DNA of 64,000 nt, taken from the NCBI RefSeq assembly GCF_000258175.1, contig NZ_JH636049.1, forward strand, positions 2,891,482-2,955,481. Direction: 5' to 3'. Both the position numbers and the translations under genes were made by a program. The DNA is from Saccharomonospora xinjiangensis XJ-54 (GTDB taxonomy: Bacteria; Actinomycetota; Actinomycetes; Mycobacteriales; Pseudonocardiaceae). Shown here piece after piece: positions 18,096 to 28,000 of the stretch (its first letter is position 1; each line of letters starts with the position of its first letter). The notes beneath the pieces were generated by a model, which saw only the letters and a program-made list of their open reading frames with translations, was not told where the DNA came from and ran no database searches.

Positions 18096-20957
18096 GTGAC
18101 TCGTCGCGGTGAACGCCCTCCGAGGGACGGCGCGGCGATCGCCGGGAACACGGGGGGCCGCTGGCGTATCCGTCACTGGCGGTTGCGCACCAAGCTGCTG
18201 GTGATGCTGCTCATCCCGTCTGTGGCTGTGTTGGTGCTCGTCACACTCCGCGCCACCGACGACCTGGATAGGGCGGCGACGTTCAGCGAGAGCGCCGAAC
18301 GGATCAGGGTGGAGACCGCGGTCGCGGAGGCGGTGCACCACCTCCAGCGGGAGCGCGACCTCACCGTGCGATTCGTGGCAGGTGGGAGGAAGGAGCCCCT
18401 CACCGAACTCAGGGAGCAGCGCGCGAAGGTGGATTCCGCCGTCGGCGCGTTCGACAAGGCGCTTGTCGAGTCGGAACACGCGCTCTCGCGCGAGTCGATC
18501 GGGTCGTTCGAACGCATCGCGGGCCAATTCGACTCCCTCACGGGTCTGCGGTACGCGGGGGAGAACACCGACCTGCCGTCGGACGCGGTGCTCCGCTCGT
18601 ACAGCGAGCTGATCTCGGACGTGCTCGGTGTCGGTGAGGTCTTCGTCTCGGACGCCGTCGATCGCGAGCTGGCAGGCAGCAGGCTCGCGGCCAACGCCCT
18701 CGCGAGGGTGAAGGACCAGATGTCGGTCAGGCGCGCTGTCGTGGCTCAGGCGCTCGCGCGGGGCGAGCTCACCAAGGGCACCGAGCGCACGCTCCTCGCC
18801 ACGGAGGCCGAGCTGACGGCGGCGAAGGACGCCTTCTTCACGTTCGCGACCCCGCAGCAGCAGCGCATGTACAGCGACACGGTGATCGGTCTCGTCGTCG
18901 ATCTCGGCAACGGGATCGTCGAATCGGTGCTCACGCGGGCGGAGAACGGCGGCGACCTCGCCGGGTTGTCGGCCGACGAGTGGGACAGCGCGTCCACCTA
19001 CACCGTGAATCTGGTGAAGGAGGTTCAGGAAGCGCTTCTCGTGCAGTTGCAGGAACGGTCGGACGCGCTCGCCGCCGACGCGCGCCGATCGGCAGGCACC
19101 GACGCGGGTGTGGTGCTCGGCGCGTTGCTGTTCGCGGCCATCCTCGCCGTGGTGATCACGCGGTCGCTGCTGCGGCCGTTGAAGGCGCTGCGCAGCAGCG
19201 CGCTCGACGTCGCGGAGAACAAACTCCCCGCGGCCGTCGATGACATCCTCGCCGAGGAACATCCCACGCCGGAGCACATGGTCACCCGCGCCGTCGAACC
19301 CGTGCCCGTCCACACGCGCGACGAGCTGGGCGAGGTGGCGAGGGCGTTCGACGCCGTGCACGGCGAGGCCGTGCGACTCGCGGGTGAGCAGGCCATGCTC
19401 AGGGAGAACGTGAACTCGATGTTCGTGAACCTCTCCCGGCGCAGTCAGGACCTCGTCGAGCGGCAGCTGGTCGTGCTCGACCGCATGGAGGAACACGAGC
19501 AGGATCCCGAGATCCTCGGTGGTCTGTACGAGCTGGACCATCTCGCCACCCGGATGCGGCGCAACAGCGAGAACCTGCTCGTGCTCGCGGGAGAGGACGC
19601 GGGAAGGCCGCTGCCTGGATCGGTTCCCGCCTCGGAGATCATCGGTGCTGCTCTGTCCGAAGTGGAGCATTATCAGCGCATCGCGGTCGAGACGCCGCCG
19701 ATGCTCTCCGTTCGCGGTGACGCGGCGGCCGACCTCATCCATGTGATCGCCGAGCTGTTCGAGAACGCCACCGCGTACTCGCCGGAACACGAGCCCGTGA
19801 CGGTAGCCGGTTCGGTGACGCGCGAGAGGCAGTGGCGCATCGAGATCTTCGACAGGGGCGCGGGCATGCCCGAACTGGAGATCGAGAGGGCCAACGCCCG
19901 CCTCGCCGAACCGCCGGACGTGGACGTCGAGGTGTCGCGCCGGATGGGGCTCTACGTCGTCGGCAGGCTCGCGCGGCGGCACAGTATCGAGGTGCGCTTG
20001 GCCGCAGCCGAACCGCGAGGTCTCGTGGCCACCGTGCTGGTACCCACCGACCTGGTGGAGCCCGACACGCCCGAGTCCATCGAACTGCCCGTTCCCTCGG
20101 AGCGGGAACCAGAGCCGTTCGCCGTCGAACCGGACGCCGGCGGTGCCGAAACGGCGATGGGCGCGACAGCAGGCGAGCCTGCCGCGACGTGGGTGTCCGA
20201 CGAGGTGCTCGACGATGTGTCCGATGAGGACGAGGAAGCAGGCGAGTATCCCGGCGAGTACCCGGATGACTACGACGACGAGTACGACGACGAGTACAAC
20301 GACGACGAGTACAACGACGACGAGTACAACGACGTCGATCCTGAGCCGACAGGGCCGGGGGAAACCTCGGACTCCGAGCGCACCCGTGACCTTGGCGGCG
20401 CCTGGGATCCGGCAGGCCCCTTGGCAGCTCTTCCCCCTGCCGCGCTCTCGCCGCGCCGCACCACGATTGAGCTGGGCGCTCAACCGGCGTGGCCGACGGA
20501 GGACGACGATGCGCGGTACGCGCCGGCACTGGAGGAGGAGGTGCCGACCGATCGGCTGCCCGCCTACCAGGCCGTGCTGTCCCAATGGTTCCCCGACGAG
20601 CAGGCTCCCGGCGCGGAGGACGTCCACTGGCCCGGCGAATTCGAGGAACCGGCGTCCCACGACACCGGGTACGGCGCCGAGGACGCCGACGCCGTCAGGA
20701 ACGCCGACGCTGTCGAGGACATCGAGGCTGACACCGAGAGGACCGAACCGACACCCGTTGTGCCGTCGTCGATCGCGTCGGCGCTGTCGGCCGAGGACGA
20801 CGGCACCGTGCCGAAGCCCCACCCGCCCGGCCACGGCGCCGTGGACAGACGCGGTGAGCGACCGCCTCCGGTGAACCGCTCACCGGAGGCGGTCAGGGCA
20901 CGCATGACGAGCCTCCAACATGGCGTGCGGAAGGGCCGCCACGCGCGTGGCGAATGA
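18096..20957 (+). CDS. NIT-domain sensor histidine kinase, orphan CvnA-like (HK1)
   Basis: A 953-residue membrane kinase. Order: membrane helix about 33-52, a large extracytoplasmic helical domain of nitrate/nitrite-sensing (NIT) type about 55-330, second helix about 334-358, HAMP, a dimerisation helix with DHLATRMRRN near 481, and a GHKL ATPase domain with ENATAYSPEHEP near 555 and GAGMPE. A long acidic disordered tail follows, including Asp/Glu/Tyr/Asn repeats. The tail keeps two short motifs shared with HK2: VPTDRLPAYQAVLSQWF near 815 and an RMTSLQHGVRKGRHA ending. No response regulator or roadblock gene follows. GTG at 18096 has GAAGGA upstream. Confidence 0.88.
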   Translation: MTRRGERPPRDGAAIAGNTGGRWRIRHWRLRTKLLVMLLIPSVAVLVLVTLRATDDLDRAATFSESAERIRVETAVAEAVHHLQRERDLTVRFVAGGRKEPLTELREQRAKVDSAVGAFDKALVESEHALSRESIGSFERIAGQFDSLTGLRYAGENTDLPSDAVLRSYSELISDVLGVGEVFVSDAVDRELAGSRLAANALARVKDQMSVRRAVVAQALARGELTKGTERTLLATEAELTAAKDAFFTFATPQQQRMYSDTVIGLVVDLGNGIVESVLTRAENGGDLAGLSADEWDSASTYTVNLVKEVQEALLVQLQERSDALAADARRSAGTDAGVVLGALLFAAILAVVITRSLLRPLKALRSSALDVAENKLPAAVDDILAEEHPTPEHMVTRAVEPVPVHTRDELGEVARAFDAVHGEAVRLAGEQAMLRENVNSMFVNLSRRSQDLVERQLVVLDRMEEHEQDPEILGGLYELDHLATRMRRNSENLLVLAGEDAGRPLPGSVPASEIIGAALSEVEHYQRIAVETPPMLSVRGDAAADLIHVIAELFENATAYSPEHEPVTVAGSVTRERQWRIEIFDRGAGMPELEIERANARLAEPPDVDVEVSRRMGLYVVGRLARRHSIEVRLAAAEPRGLVATVLVPTDLVEPDTPESIELPVPSEREPEPFAVEPDAGGAETAMGATAGEPAATWVSDEVLDDVSDEDEEAGEYPGEYPDDYDDEYDDEYNDDEYNDDEYNDVDPEPTGPGETSDSERTRDLGGAWDPAGPLAALPPAALSPRRTTIELGAQPAWPTEDDDARYAPALEEEVPTDRLPAYQAVLSQWFPDEQAPGAEDVHWPGEFEEPASHDTGYGAEDADAVRNADAVEDIEADTERTEPTPVVPSSIASALSAEDDGTVPKPHPPGHGAVDRRGERPPPVNRSPEAVRARMTSLQHGVRKGRHARGE
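20274..20330 (+). repeat. In-frame 15-bp tandem repeat in HK1
   Basis: Copies of GACGACGAGTACAAC and a close variant run head to tail, encoding a string of DDEYN units in the disordered tail of the kinase. Length is a multiple of three, so copy-number change would keep the frame. Confidence 0.8.
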
Positions 20958-20965
20958 CCTCGTCG

Positions 20966-21760
20966 TCAGTCGCCCGCTCCGGCCGGGGTCCTGGCTCCGC
21001 CGTGCAGCAGCCTCGCCACCTCCGCCCGCAGCGACACGAACTCGGGGGACTCCCTCGTCGTGATCTGATCGCGTTCCGCGGGGAGATCGACCGTCAGGTC
21101 GGCCACGATGGTGGCGGGGGACTTCGACAGCACGAGCACGCGATCACCCAGGTACACGCTCTCGTCGATGTCGTGGGTGACGAGGAGGATGGTGCTGCCG
21201 TTCTGGGCCTGCACCGTCCGCAGCAGGTCCTCCAACTCGAACCGCGTCTGCGCGTCCACCGAGGCGAACGGCTCGTCCATCAGCAGCAGAGCGGGCCTTC
21301 TCGCCAGCGCCCTCGCGATCGACACCCGCTGCTGCATCCCGCCGGAGAGCTGCCACGGGTACTTGTTCGCCACACCGGGGAGGTTCACCCACTCAAGAGC
21401 TTCCTCGGCCCTGCTGCGGCGTTCGGCCTTGGCGATGTCACGCCACCGCAGCGGGAACTCCACGTTCTGCCGCACCGTCAGCCACGGGAACAGCGACCGG
21501 CTGTAGTCCTGGAAGACCACGGCCAGATCCTCCGGAACACCGTCCACCTTGTCGCCGTGCAGCGACACCTCACCGCCGGACGGTTTGATCAGCCCCGAGA
21601 TGCAGCGCAGCATCGTCGATTTGCCGCATCCCGAAGGCCCGACGATGCACGCGAGCTCCCCGGTCTCCACGGTGAACGTCAGGTCGTCCACCGCGAGGTG
21701 CGTGCCGTCCCCACCGCCGTAGCGGTGGTAGAGGCCCGACACCTCCAGCATTGTTGCCAT
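20966..21760 (-). CDS. NitT/TauT-type ABC transporter ATP-binding protein
   Basis: The 264-residue ATPase of the importer. Walker A is GPSGCGKST near residue 42, signature LSGGMQQRVSIARAL, Walker B LLLMDEPFASVD, switch His in LVTHDIDE. The FQDYSRSLFPW Q-loop is typical of the SsuB/TauB/NrtD group. The gene is last in the operon, one base after the permease stop, and converges on HK1 with an 8-bp gap. Confidence 0.93.
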   Translation of the reverse strand: MATMLEVSGLYHRYGGGDGTHLAVDDLTFTVETGELACIVGPSGCGKSTMLRCISGLIKPSGGEVSLHGDKVDGVPEDLAVVFQDYSRSLFPWLTVRQNVEFPLRWRDIAKAERRSRAEEALEWVNLPGVANKYPWQLSGGMQQRVSIARALARRPALLLMDEPFASVDAQTRFELEDLLRTVQAQNGSTILLVTHDIDESVYLGDRVLVLSKSPATIVADLTVDLPAERDQITTRESPEFVSLRAEVARLLHGGARTPAGAGD

Positions 21761-21761
21761 G

Positions 21762-22583
21762 TCACGCTCCCGTCGTCTTGGCGTCAGCGGCGCTTCTCCC
21801 CGGCTGCCAGGACAGTGCCCTGCGCTCCACGGCGAGCAGCATCGCGTTGAGCCCGTAGCCCAGTACTCCGAGCAGCGCGATCCACACCCACATCGTCGTG
21901 AAGTCGAAGCTCTGCTGCGCGGAGATCAGTTCGAAACCGATCCCGTTGGTCGTTCCCACCATTTCCGCGATCACCATGAGGATCAACGCGAGGGACAGGG
22001 CGAGCCGCATACCCGCGAAAATCTTGGGAAGGGCAGCGGGAAGCACCACCATCATGATCCAGTAGGGGCGCGGGGTGCGGAACGACCGCGCGGTCTCCTG
22101 CTGCAACGGATGGACGGAGCGGACTCCGTCAACCGTGTTCAGGATGATCGGCCAGATCGAGCCGAACACGATCGTCACGACCTTCATCGTGTTGTCGATG
22201 CCGAACAGCACGAGGAACACCGGGATCAACGCCGGTGGCGGGACGGCCCGCATGAACGACAACAGTGGCCCCGTGTAGTCCAGCGCCACCTGCGACCGGC
22301 CGAGCGCCGTGCCCAGAGCAACCCCGACGACCACGGCGATCGCCCAGCTCCCGAAGACCCTGCCGAGACTCGGCAGCACATCCTCGAAGACGGTCTCCGC
22401 GAGATAGAGCTGCGAGGCCGCGCCGGAGAACCACACGTCGAACGCCGCCGCCACGATCTCCGTCGGCCGAGGGAAGAACACGCTCCCCGCGGCCGTGGTC
22501 GCCAACTCCCACACCACGACGAGTGCGATCGCGAGCGACCACTTCAACAGGAAGTTCCCGACGGCACCTGCTGCCTTGCTCAT
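21762..22583 (-). CDS. NitT/TauT-type ABC transporter permease, subunit B
   Basis: An SsuC/TauC-type inner-membrane subunit, 273 aa with about six helices. The EAA-like coupling loop is QETARSFRTPRPYWIMMVVLPAALPKIFAGMRLAL. It differs from the other permease in the operon, so the channel is probably a heterodimer. Its ATG at 22583 overlaps the stop of a 24-residue ORF (ATGA, 22580-22583), so its translation may depend on that small ORF. Confidence 0.92.
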   Translation of the reverse strand: MSKAAGAVGNFLLKWSLAIALVVVWELATTAAGSVFFPRPTEIVAAAFDVWFSGAASQLYLAETVFEDVLPSLGRVFGSWAIAVVVGVALGTALGRSQVALDYTGPLLSFMRAVPPPALIPVFLVLFGIDNTMKVVTIVFGSIWPIILNTVDGVRSVHPLQQETARSFRTPRPYWIMMVVLPAALPKIFAGMRLALSLALILMVIAEMVGTTNGIGFELISAQQSFDFTTMWVWIALLGVLGYGLNAMLLAVERRALSWQPGRSAADAKTTGA

Positions 22584-22654
22584 GCCACCTCCTGTTTCTT
22601 GCGGGGCACCCGCACCCGGTCGGTGGCCATGCGCGGTCCACGAGTCTCGCTCAT
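22580..22654 (-). CDS. 24-residue coupled ORF, duplicate 2
   Basis: A tiny frame beginning MSETRGPRM and ending in ATDRVRVPRKKQEVA. Its ATG overlaps the stop of the preceding small ORF, and its own stop overlaps the permease B start, both as ATGA. The last 15 residues are identical to those of the neighbouring small ORF, because both sit in a 71-bp tandem duplication. The ribosome-site sequence AGGAGGTGGC lies at the end of each copy, just ahead of the next ATG. It may be a real peptide, a translational-coupling leader or a remnant of the original permease N terminus. Confidence 0.5.
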   Translation of the reverse strand: MSETRGPRMATDRVRVPRKKQEVA

Positions 22655-22725
22655 GCCACCTCCTGTTTCTTGCGGGGCACCCGCACCCGGTCGGTGGCCT
22701 TGAGCGGCTGGAAATCCTCGCTCAT
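22651..22725 (-). CDS. 24-residue coupled ORF, duplicate 1
   Basis: A tiny frame beginning MSEDFQPLK and ending ATDRVRVPRKKQEVA. Its ATG overlaps the permease A stop (ATGA, 22722-22725) and its stop overlaps the next small ORF. The peptide is strongly basic in its second half. Whether it is translated is unknown, but every junction in this chain keeps the ATGA overlap, which favours ribosome passage through all four frames. Confidence 0.5.
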   Translation of the reverse strand: MSEDFQPLKATDRVRVPRKKQEVA

Positions 22726-23492
22726 GCCACCTCCGAGGTGGTGGCCTTGTGCCACTTGAACAGCTTTCCGCCGAGCCTTTCGAAACCCTCGTTGGCCAGG
22801 TAGCCGATGAGCCCGGCCACCACGGTGCCCGCGAGCACGATGTCCGTTCTGCCTGCGCCGTAAGCGGCTTCGAGGATGACGCTGCCGATGCCGATGTTCG
22901 CTCCCGCGATGAACTCCGTGCTGACGATGACGATGAGACCCACCGACGCCGAAATGCGGATGCCCGTCAACACGAACGGAGCCGCGTGCGGCAGCGCGAC
23001 GGCGGTGAGAATCCCCGCCTTGCCGACCCCGCACGACCGCGCGGTGTCGATAAGCAGCGGATCGATTTCGTCGAAGGCGTAGATGGTGTTGTAGAGGATC
23101 GGCCACAACGCGGCGTACACCGCGAGAGTGATCTTCGCCTCCGGTCCGCCGCCGATCGACACCAGCACGAGCGGGATGAGCGCCACAGACGGAATCGGCC
23201 TGAGGAACTCCACGACGGCCCTTGTCGCGAGCCGCACCTTGGGGAAGTTGCCGAGGATCAGTCCGAGCGGGATTCCGATGGCCGCGGCGATGCCGAGCGC
23301 CAGCGCCCACGCGAGGACGGTGGCGACGGTGTCGCGCAGGAACTCCTCCTGCCCGAGCAGGTCCGCGATCCTGGTCAGCACGACCGTCGCGGGTGGAACG
23401 TCTTCTTCCTTGACCAGGTCGAGCCTGACCACCAGTTCCCACAGACCGAGGAAGGCGATCAGGCCGACGAGGTTTCGTACTACAGGTCGCAC
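22722..23492 (-). CDS. NitT/TauT-type ABC transporter permease, subunit A
   Basis: A 256-residue SsuC/TauC-type permease with about six helices and the coupling loop LIDTARSCGVGKAGILTAVALPHAAPFVLTG. I chose the GTG at 23492, which lies just after the binding-protein stop (TGAC then GTG). The longer frame from a TTG at 23516 overlaps that gene. Its stop overlaps a 24-residue ORF start. It is one of two different permeases in this operon. Confidence 0.9.
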   Translation of the reverse strand: MRPVVRNLVGLIAFLGLWELVVRLDLVKEEDVPPATVVLTRIADLLGQEEFLRDTVATVLAWALALGIAAAIGIPLGLILGNFPKVRLATRAVVEFLRPIPSVALIPLVLVSIGGGPEAKITLAVYAALWPILYNTIYAFDEIDPLLIDTARSCGVGKAGILTAVALPHAAPFVLTGIRISASVGLIVIVSTEFIAGANIGIGSVILEAAYGAGRTDIVLAGTVVAGLIGYLANEGFERLGGKLFKWHKATTSEVA

Positions 23493-23493
23493 G

Positions 23494-24525
23494 TCAGCTC
23501 TTGCTCGGAGCGACAATCAGCGATTCGATGTCGAGCTTCTCCTTCAGCAACCCGAACTCCACCATCATGTCGGGAACCCGCTGGAGCCGGGAGGCGTCCA
23601 AGGTCGCGTGGAAGTTCGGCAGGTTCACCAGCGACGCGGTCGCCGCGTCGATGCCTGCCGTGTCCTGGATGACCGGCTCGATGGCATCACGGTCCTGCGC
23701 GTCCTCGGTGGCCCGCTCCATCGCCCGCTGGAAGGCGGCCACCGTCTTCGGGTTCTGCTCGACGAATTCGGAGAGCGCTCCCCATCCGGCGAGAGGGAAG
23801 TCCTTCGTCGGTCCGGTGGCGACGTCCGCGATGGGGGTCACGCCGTGTTCCTCGGCGCCCATCGTGAGGAACGGTTCGATGAGCAGACCCGCGTCAACCT
23901 GGCCCTTCGCGACGGCGGAGGCGATGTCGGGGAACGACGTCTGTACGAACTCGACGTTCTCGTAGTCGAGCCCGTTCGTCTTCATCGCCGACTTCACGAT
24001 CGTGTCGGAAATCGTGTTGAGCGCCGACACCGCGATCCGCTTGCCTTCGAGATCATCGATCGACTTCACGGAGCCGCCCTTCTTCGCGACGAGCACGAAG
24101 GTGTCAGGGGCGGCGGAGACGGCGTCGGCGACGATCTTGAGATCGGCCGCCCCGCCCGTGTGTGCCATCAGGAACGGCACGTAGCTGGACTGGACGATGT
24201 CGGCGTCACCGCCGATCATCTTCTGGGTCGCGGCCTGGCCACTGGCCGCCTGCTCGATCTTGACGTCGAGGCCTTCATCCTTGAAGTAGCCCTTGTTCTT
24301 CGCGATGTAGAGCGGAGCGACGTCGATGGAGGGCAGATGAGCGACTGTGATGGTGGACTTTTCGACGGAGCCGTTACCATTTTGCGACTCCGGCGTGTCC
24401 TCCTCGCCGCTCAGCAATCCGCATCCGCTGGCGGTGGCAAGAAGTCCCGCAGTCACCACAGCTGCGGCCAGACGCGCTGGTCTGGACTTCTTTCTCGTCG
24501 TGGTGCCGTGTCGAAGCAATGCCAC
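23494..24525 (-). CDS. NitT/TauT-type ABC transporter binding lipoprotein, copy 2
   Basis: The 343-residue receptor of the operon. The lipobox is ASGC (Cys35). The mature protein reads ITVAHLPSIDVAPLYIAKNKGYFKDEGLDVKIE, the standard NMT1/SsuA opening, followed by IGGDADIVQSSYVPF and a hinge region. The last 40 residues align in pattern with the orphan copy at 16941 (ATASLVNLP against VTASLVSLG; LQRVPDMM against LQRVADLM), so they are paralogues. The ligand could be nitrate, nitrite or a sulfonate. The start lies 495 bp from the divergent kinase gene. Confidence 0.9.
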   Translation of the reverse strand: MALLRHGTTTRKKSRPARLAAAVVTAGLLATASGCGLLSGEEDTPESQNGNGSVEKSTITVAHLPSIDVAPLYIAKNKGYFKDEGLDVKIEQAASGQAATQKMIGGDADIVQSSYVPFLMAHTGGAADLKIVADAVSAAPDTFVLVAKKGGSVKSIDDLEGKRIAVSALNTISDTIVKSAMKTNGLDYENVEFVQTSFPDIASAVAKGQVDAGLLIEPFLTMGAEEHGVTPIADVATGPTKDFPLAGWGALSEFVEQNPKTVAAFQRAMERATEDAQDRDAIEPVIQDTAGIDAATASLVNLPNFHATLDASRLQRVPDMMVEFGLLKEKLDIESLIVAPSKS

Positions 24526-25020
24526 TCCTCAGTGAGGTTCAACAGTTTGGTGATCTGCTGACTGAGCGCGATGCCCTCCCAGATCGCTCAGTGAGCCACG
24601 GTTACTGTAGAGATTTGATGCGCTACTCACAATGCGTGCCGGTATGCGATCTATGGGTGATCTTGGTCCACTCGTTCGGGTGGTTGGTCATGTGGTCTAA
24701 TTAACTCTGGGTTCAGTCGCGAGGCGCAGTTGTGTGCTCCCCAAGGGGTTGACACTCAGTGATGTCCAACGAGGACAAACCCGGAGGGCTTACATCCCTG
24801 TGGGGTCTTCGCTACATTCTGTGTCTCAACTGGGGGTCACGGAACGCCGAAGTAGTGACGGGTGGATGACTGTTTGGTGGAATCCAGGTCGATCGGTCGG
24901 GTTGCTGCCGACCGTGTGCTTCGGTACCCGGAATGCTCACTCGAGGATTGACCCTTCTGGGGGTTCCCGGCATGCTTCCGCTGCCTGGTCACCGAACGGG
25001 GGCTGGGCGTACGCAAGCGT
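24526..25020. other. 495-bp divergent intergenic region with an inverted repeat
   Basis: This spacer separates the ABC operon from the conservon operon, which point away from each other, so it should hold both promoters. I see an inverted repeat ACTGAGCG (24561-24568) and CGCTCAGT (24585-24592), 36-65 bp from the binding-protein start, which could be an operator. Its base composition is more AT-rich than its flanks. I see no gene or RNA in the rest. Confidence 0.5.
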
Positions 25021-28000
25021 GTGCGGAAAGTGACAAGTGCTCGGCCAGGACGCCGGTTTGGTTCCGGCTCGGACAACGATGGTGGTAAAGCGGTGCCCAA
25101 GACTGAGACCGCGGACGGGGATGGGCTGGCTCCCGACAAGGACAGCGCCCAGAGCCGGGAGGGACAGGAGAATCCTGCGCGGCAGGACGCGGCGGAACCA
25201 ACCGTCGGCTCCGAGGTCACGACGTCGCGATGGAAGCTGAGCAACTGGCCGCTGCGCTACAAGCTCGCCGTCGTCCTCATCATTCCGCTGCTGACCGCAC
25301 TGGCGTTCGGCAGCCTCCGCGCTGTCTCGGAGCTGAACGACGCCGCGGAGTACAGCGACACCGTCACGCAAGTCGAGGTGGCGCAGCAGGTCACGGCGCT
25401 CGTGCACGAACTTCAGAAGGAGCGCACGCTCCAGGCTGTTGACATGTCGTCCGACTGGGTCGATACCAAGACCGTCAACGATCAGACGGCGAAGGTGAAC
25501 GCCGAGGTGACGCGTCTTCGCGACATGCTCGAGGAGCGGGATCTCGGTGACGAGGACCTTCAGCGCACCTATGAACGCGCCATCCAGCGGCTCAACGCCC
25601 TCGACCCGCTCCGCGACAAGATCAACAGCACGAACATCCCGGACCTCACGGTCCAGACCATCTACAACTCGATCCTGGAGCCGCTCGTCAACCTCGGCCG
25701 GACGGTGAACCTGTCCGTGACCGATCGCGAGCTGCTGCGCAGGGGCACGACGGTGCAGGCCATCACCGAGGCCAAGGAACACACGTCGCGGGAGAACGCG
25801 ACCATCCAGCTCGCCGTCGGCCACCACAACTTCGTGGCCGACCTGCTCTCCCGAGCGTTGTCGTCGCAGGCGAGTGCCGAGGCTGCCGTCGGCAACTTCA
25901 GCTCCAACGCCACGCTGGGCGAACAGCAGCGTTACCTCGACACCGTTTCGGGTGCCGCCGTTGACAACAGGGCGCGGCTCATCGCCACCGCGTACTCCTC
26001 CATCAACTCGGCGGGCGGGCTGAACATCAGCTCGCGGCAGCTGTTCACCGACGGCGGCGACACGGTGGACATGATGCGCCAGATGGAGACCGAACTCCTC
26101 GGGGAACTGCGCGCACACGCCGAGACGCTCGCGGGGCAAGCCAGCCAGGCAGCCTGGGTGTTCTTCGGTCTCATGACCGCGACTCTCGTGGCCACGGTGG
26201 CGTTGACCCTGCTGGTGGTGAGGGCGTTGACCAGGCCACTGCGCACCCTGCGCTCGACCGCGCTGGAGATCGCATACGTCCGGCTTCCTGAGACGGTGCG
26301 GCGCATTCTCGCCGATCCCAACCCGATGGAGGCGTCGCGCGACGCCGTCACGCCCGTCCCCGTGCACACCCGCGAGGAGATCGGCGAAGTGGCGCGGTCG
26401 TTCGACGTCGTCCACGAGCGAGCCATCCGCCTCGCGGCCGAGCAGGCGCTGCTGCGCGAGAACGTCAACGGCATCTTCGTCAACCTCTCCCGCCGAAGCC
26501 AGCGGTTGGTGGAGCGCCAGCTCGGCGTCATCGACCGGCTCGAATCCGACGAGCAGGACCCCGACCAGCTCGCGAGCCTTTTCGAGCTCGACCACCTCGC
26601 GACCCGGTTGCGCCGTAACGGTGAAAGCCTGCTCGTGCTCTCCGGAGCGGGGCTCACCAAGACGATGTCCAAACCGGTGCCTGCCGCGGACGTCATCGGC
26701 GCCGCGGTCTCGGAGATCGAGCAGTACGCGCGGGTCGAACTCGGCACCATCCCCGAGGTCTCGGTTCACGGAAGGGCTGTGCACGACCTCGTGCACCTGC
26801 TCGCGGAACTGCTCGACAACGCGACCTACTTCTCCGAACCAGAGACCAAGATCACGGTGAGGGCGGTTGTCACGCGGCGCACGTCGCTTGCCATTCAGAT
26901 CACCGACCGCGGTGTCGGCATGTCCGAGCAGCAGTTGGCGGAGGCCAACGAGCGGCTCGCCGACCCGCCGGACCTCGACGTGTCGGTGACGAGGCGCATG
27001 GGTCTCTACGTGGTCGCGCGGCTGGCCAAGCGGCACGGCATCGAGGTGCGGCTGAGGGAGAACGAGGACATCGAGGGCGGCGTGATCGCCAGGGTTGTCG
27101 TGCCGAGCGACCTGCTCACCGGTTCGGCCTCCTCGGCTTCCATGCCCTCCGCATCGTCCGCGCTGCCGCCGGCACCGCCCATCGCGCCACGCGAGACGAT
27201 GTCCGAGACATCCCTGCCGTCGCGGCAGGACACGGCGTCACAACCGTCCGGCGTTCCTCCGCTGCCCGCGCCACGCAAGCCCTCCGCCAAGGCGGACCGG
27301 CCCCCGGCACCGCCGCCTGCTCCCCCCGCTGCGCCGAACCCGGAGCCGCGACCGGAGCCGCAGGCAGAGCACGGCACGTCGTCGGGTTCGCACGTCGAGA
27401 ACGGCCTCCGCCCTCTGGATCAGCCCATCAGTCTCGACGACCTCGTCGGAGGCACCGGCAAGGCGGCGGGCCCGTTCATGAGTCCCGCTCCTCCCGAACC
27501 AGCACGGCAGCCGGGAGCCGAGCTGCCGCGACCTGTCGCGCCGAAGGGATCGGCAGGGCACGAAGAGCCCAAAGTGCCCAAAGTGCCCGAAGAGCCCGAA
27601 GAGCCCGAAGAGCCACAGTGGCCGGTCGAGTCTCCCGACGGCGACACGAGGGACGGCCACGTCGCTGAGGCGTACGCCTCCGAGGTGTCACCGAACGAGG
27701 AAACGCTCTACGTCCCGAAGGATCAGCATCGGGGATCCGGTGCTCCGGCGGCAGGCAGGGACGGGAGCGCACTGGAGGACGATGTACCCACCAGGAGACT
27801 GCCGATCTATCAGTCCGTGCTGTCGCGGTGGTTCAGCGAGGAGACTCCGCTCGAACCCGAACAGGCCACCGAAACAGCCGACGGTGAGGCGTGGGGTGCC
27901 GCGCCAGGGCAGGTGTCCGAACCCGAACGCCAGAAGCAGGCGGGTGCCGAGATGAACGGGGACACGGAGCAGGAAACCACCGGCACCACAACCGAGAGCG

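Larger units (their letters stand above)
22578..22734 (-). repeat. 71-bp tandem duplication between the two permease genes
   Basis: A 51-base block is repeated exactly at 22578-22628 and 22649-22699, and its first 15 bases recur at 22720-22734, so the period is exactly 71 bp. Each copy carries AGGAGGTGGC followed by ATGAGC on the minus strand. Because 71 is not a multiple of three, each copy shifts the frame and yields its own start and stop. Confidence 0.95.

Noticed and set aside
18033..20834. A 933-residue minus-strand frame opposite HK1
   Set aside because: Low-complexity shadow caused by high GC at third codon positions of the kinase gene.
24937..27036. A 699-residue minus-strand frame opposite HK2
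   Set aside because: Also a shadow; it has no domain and the plus frame carries clear kinase motifs.
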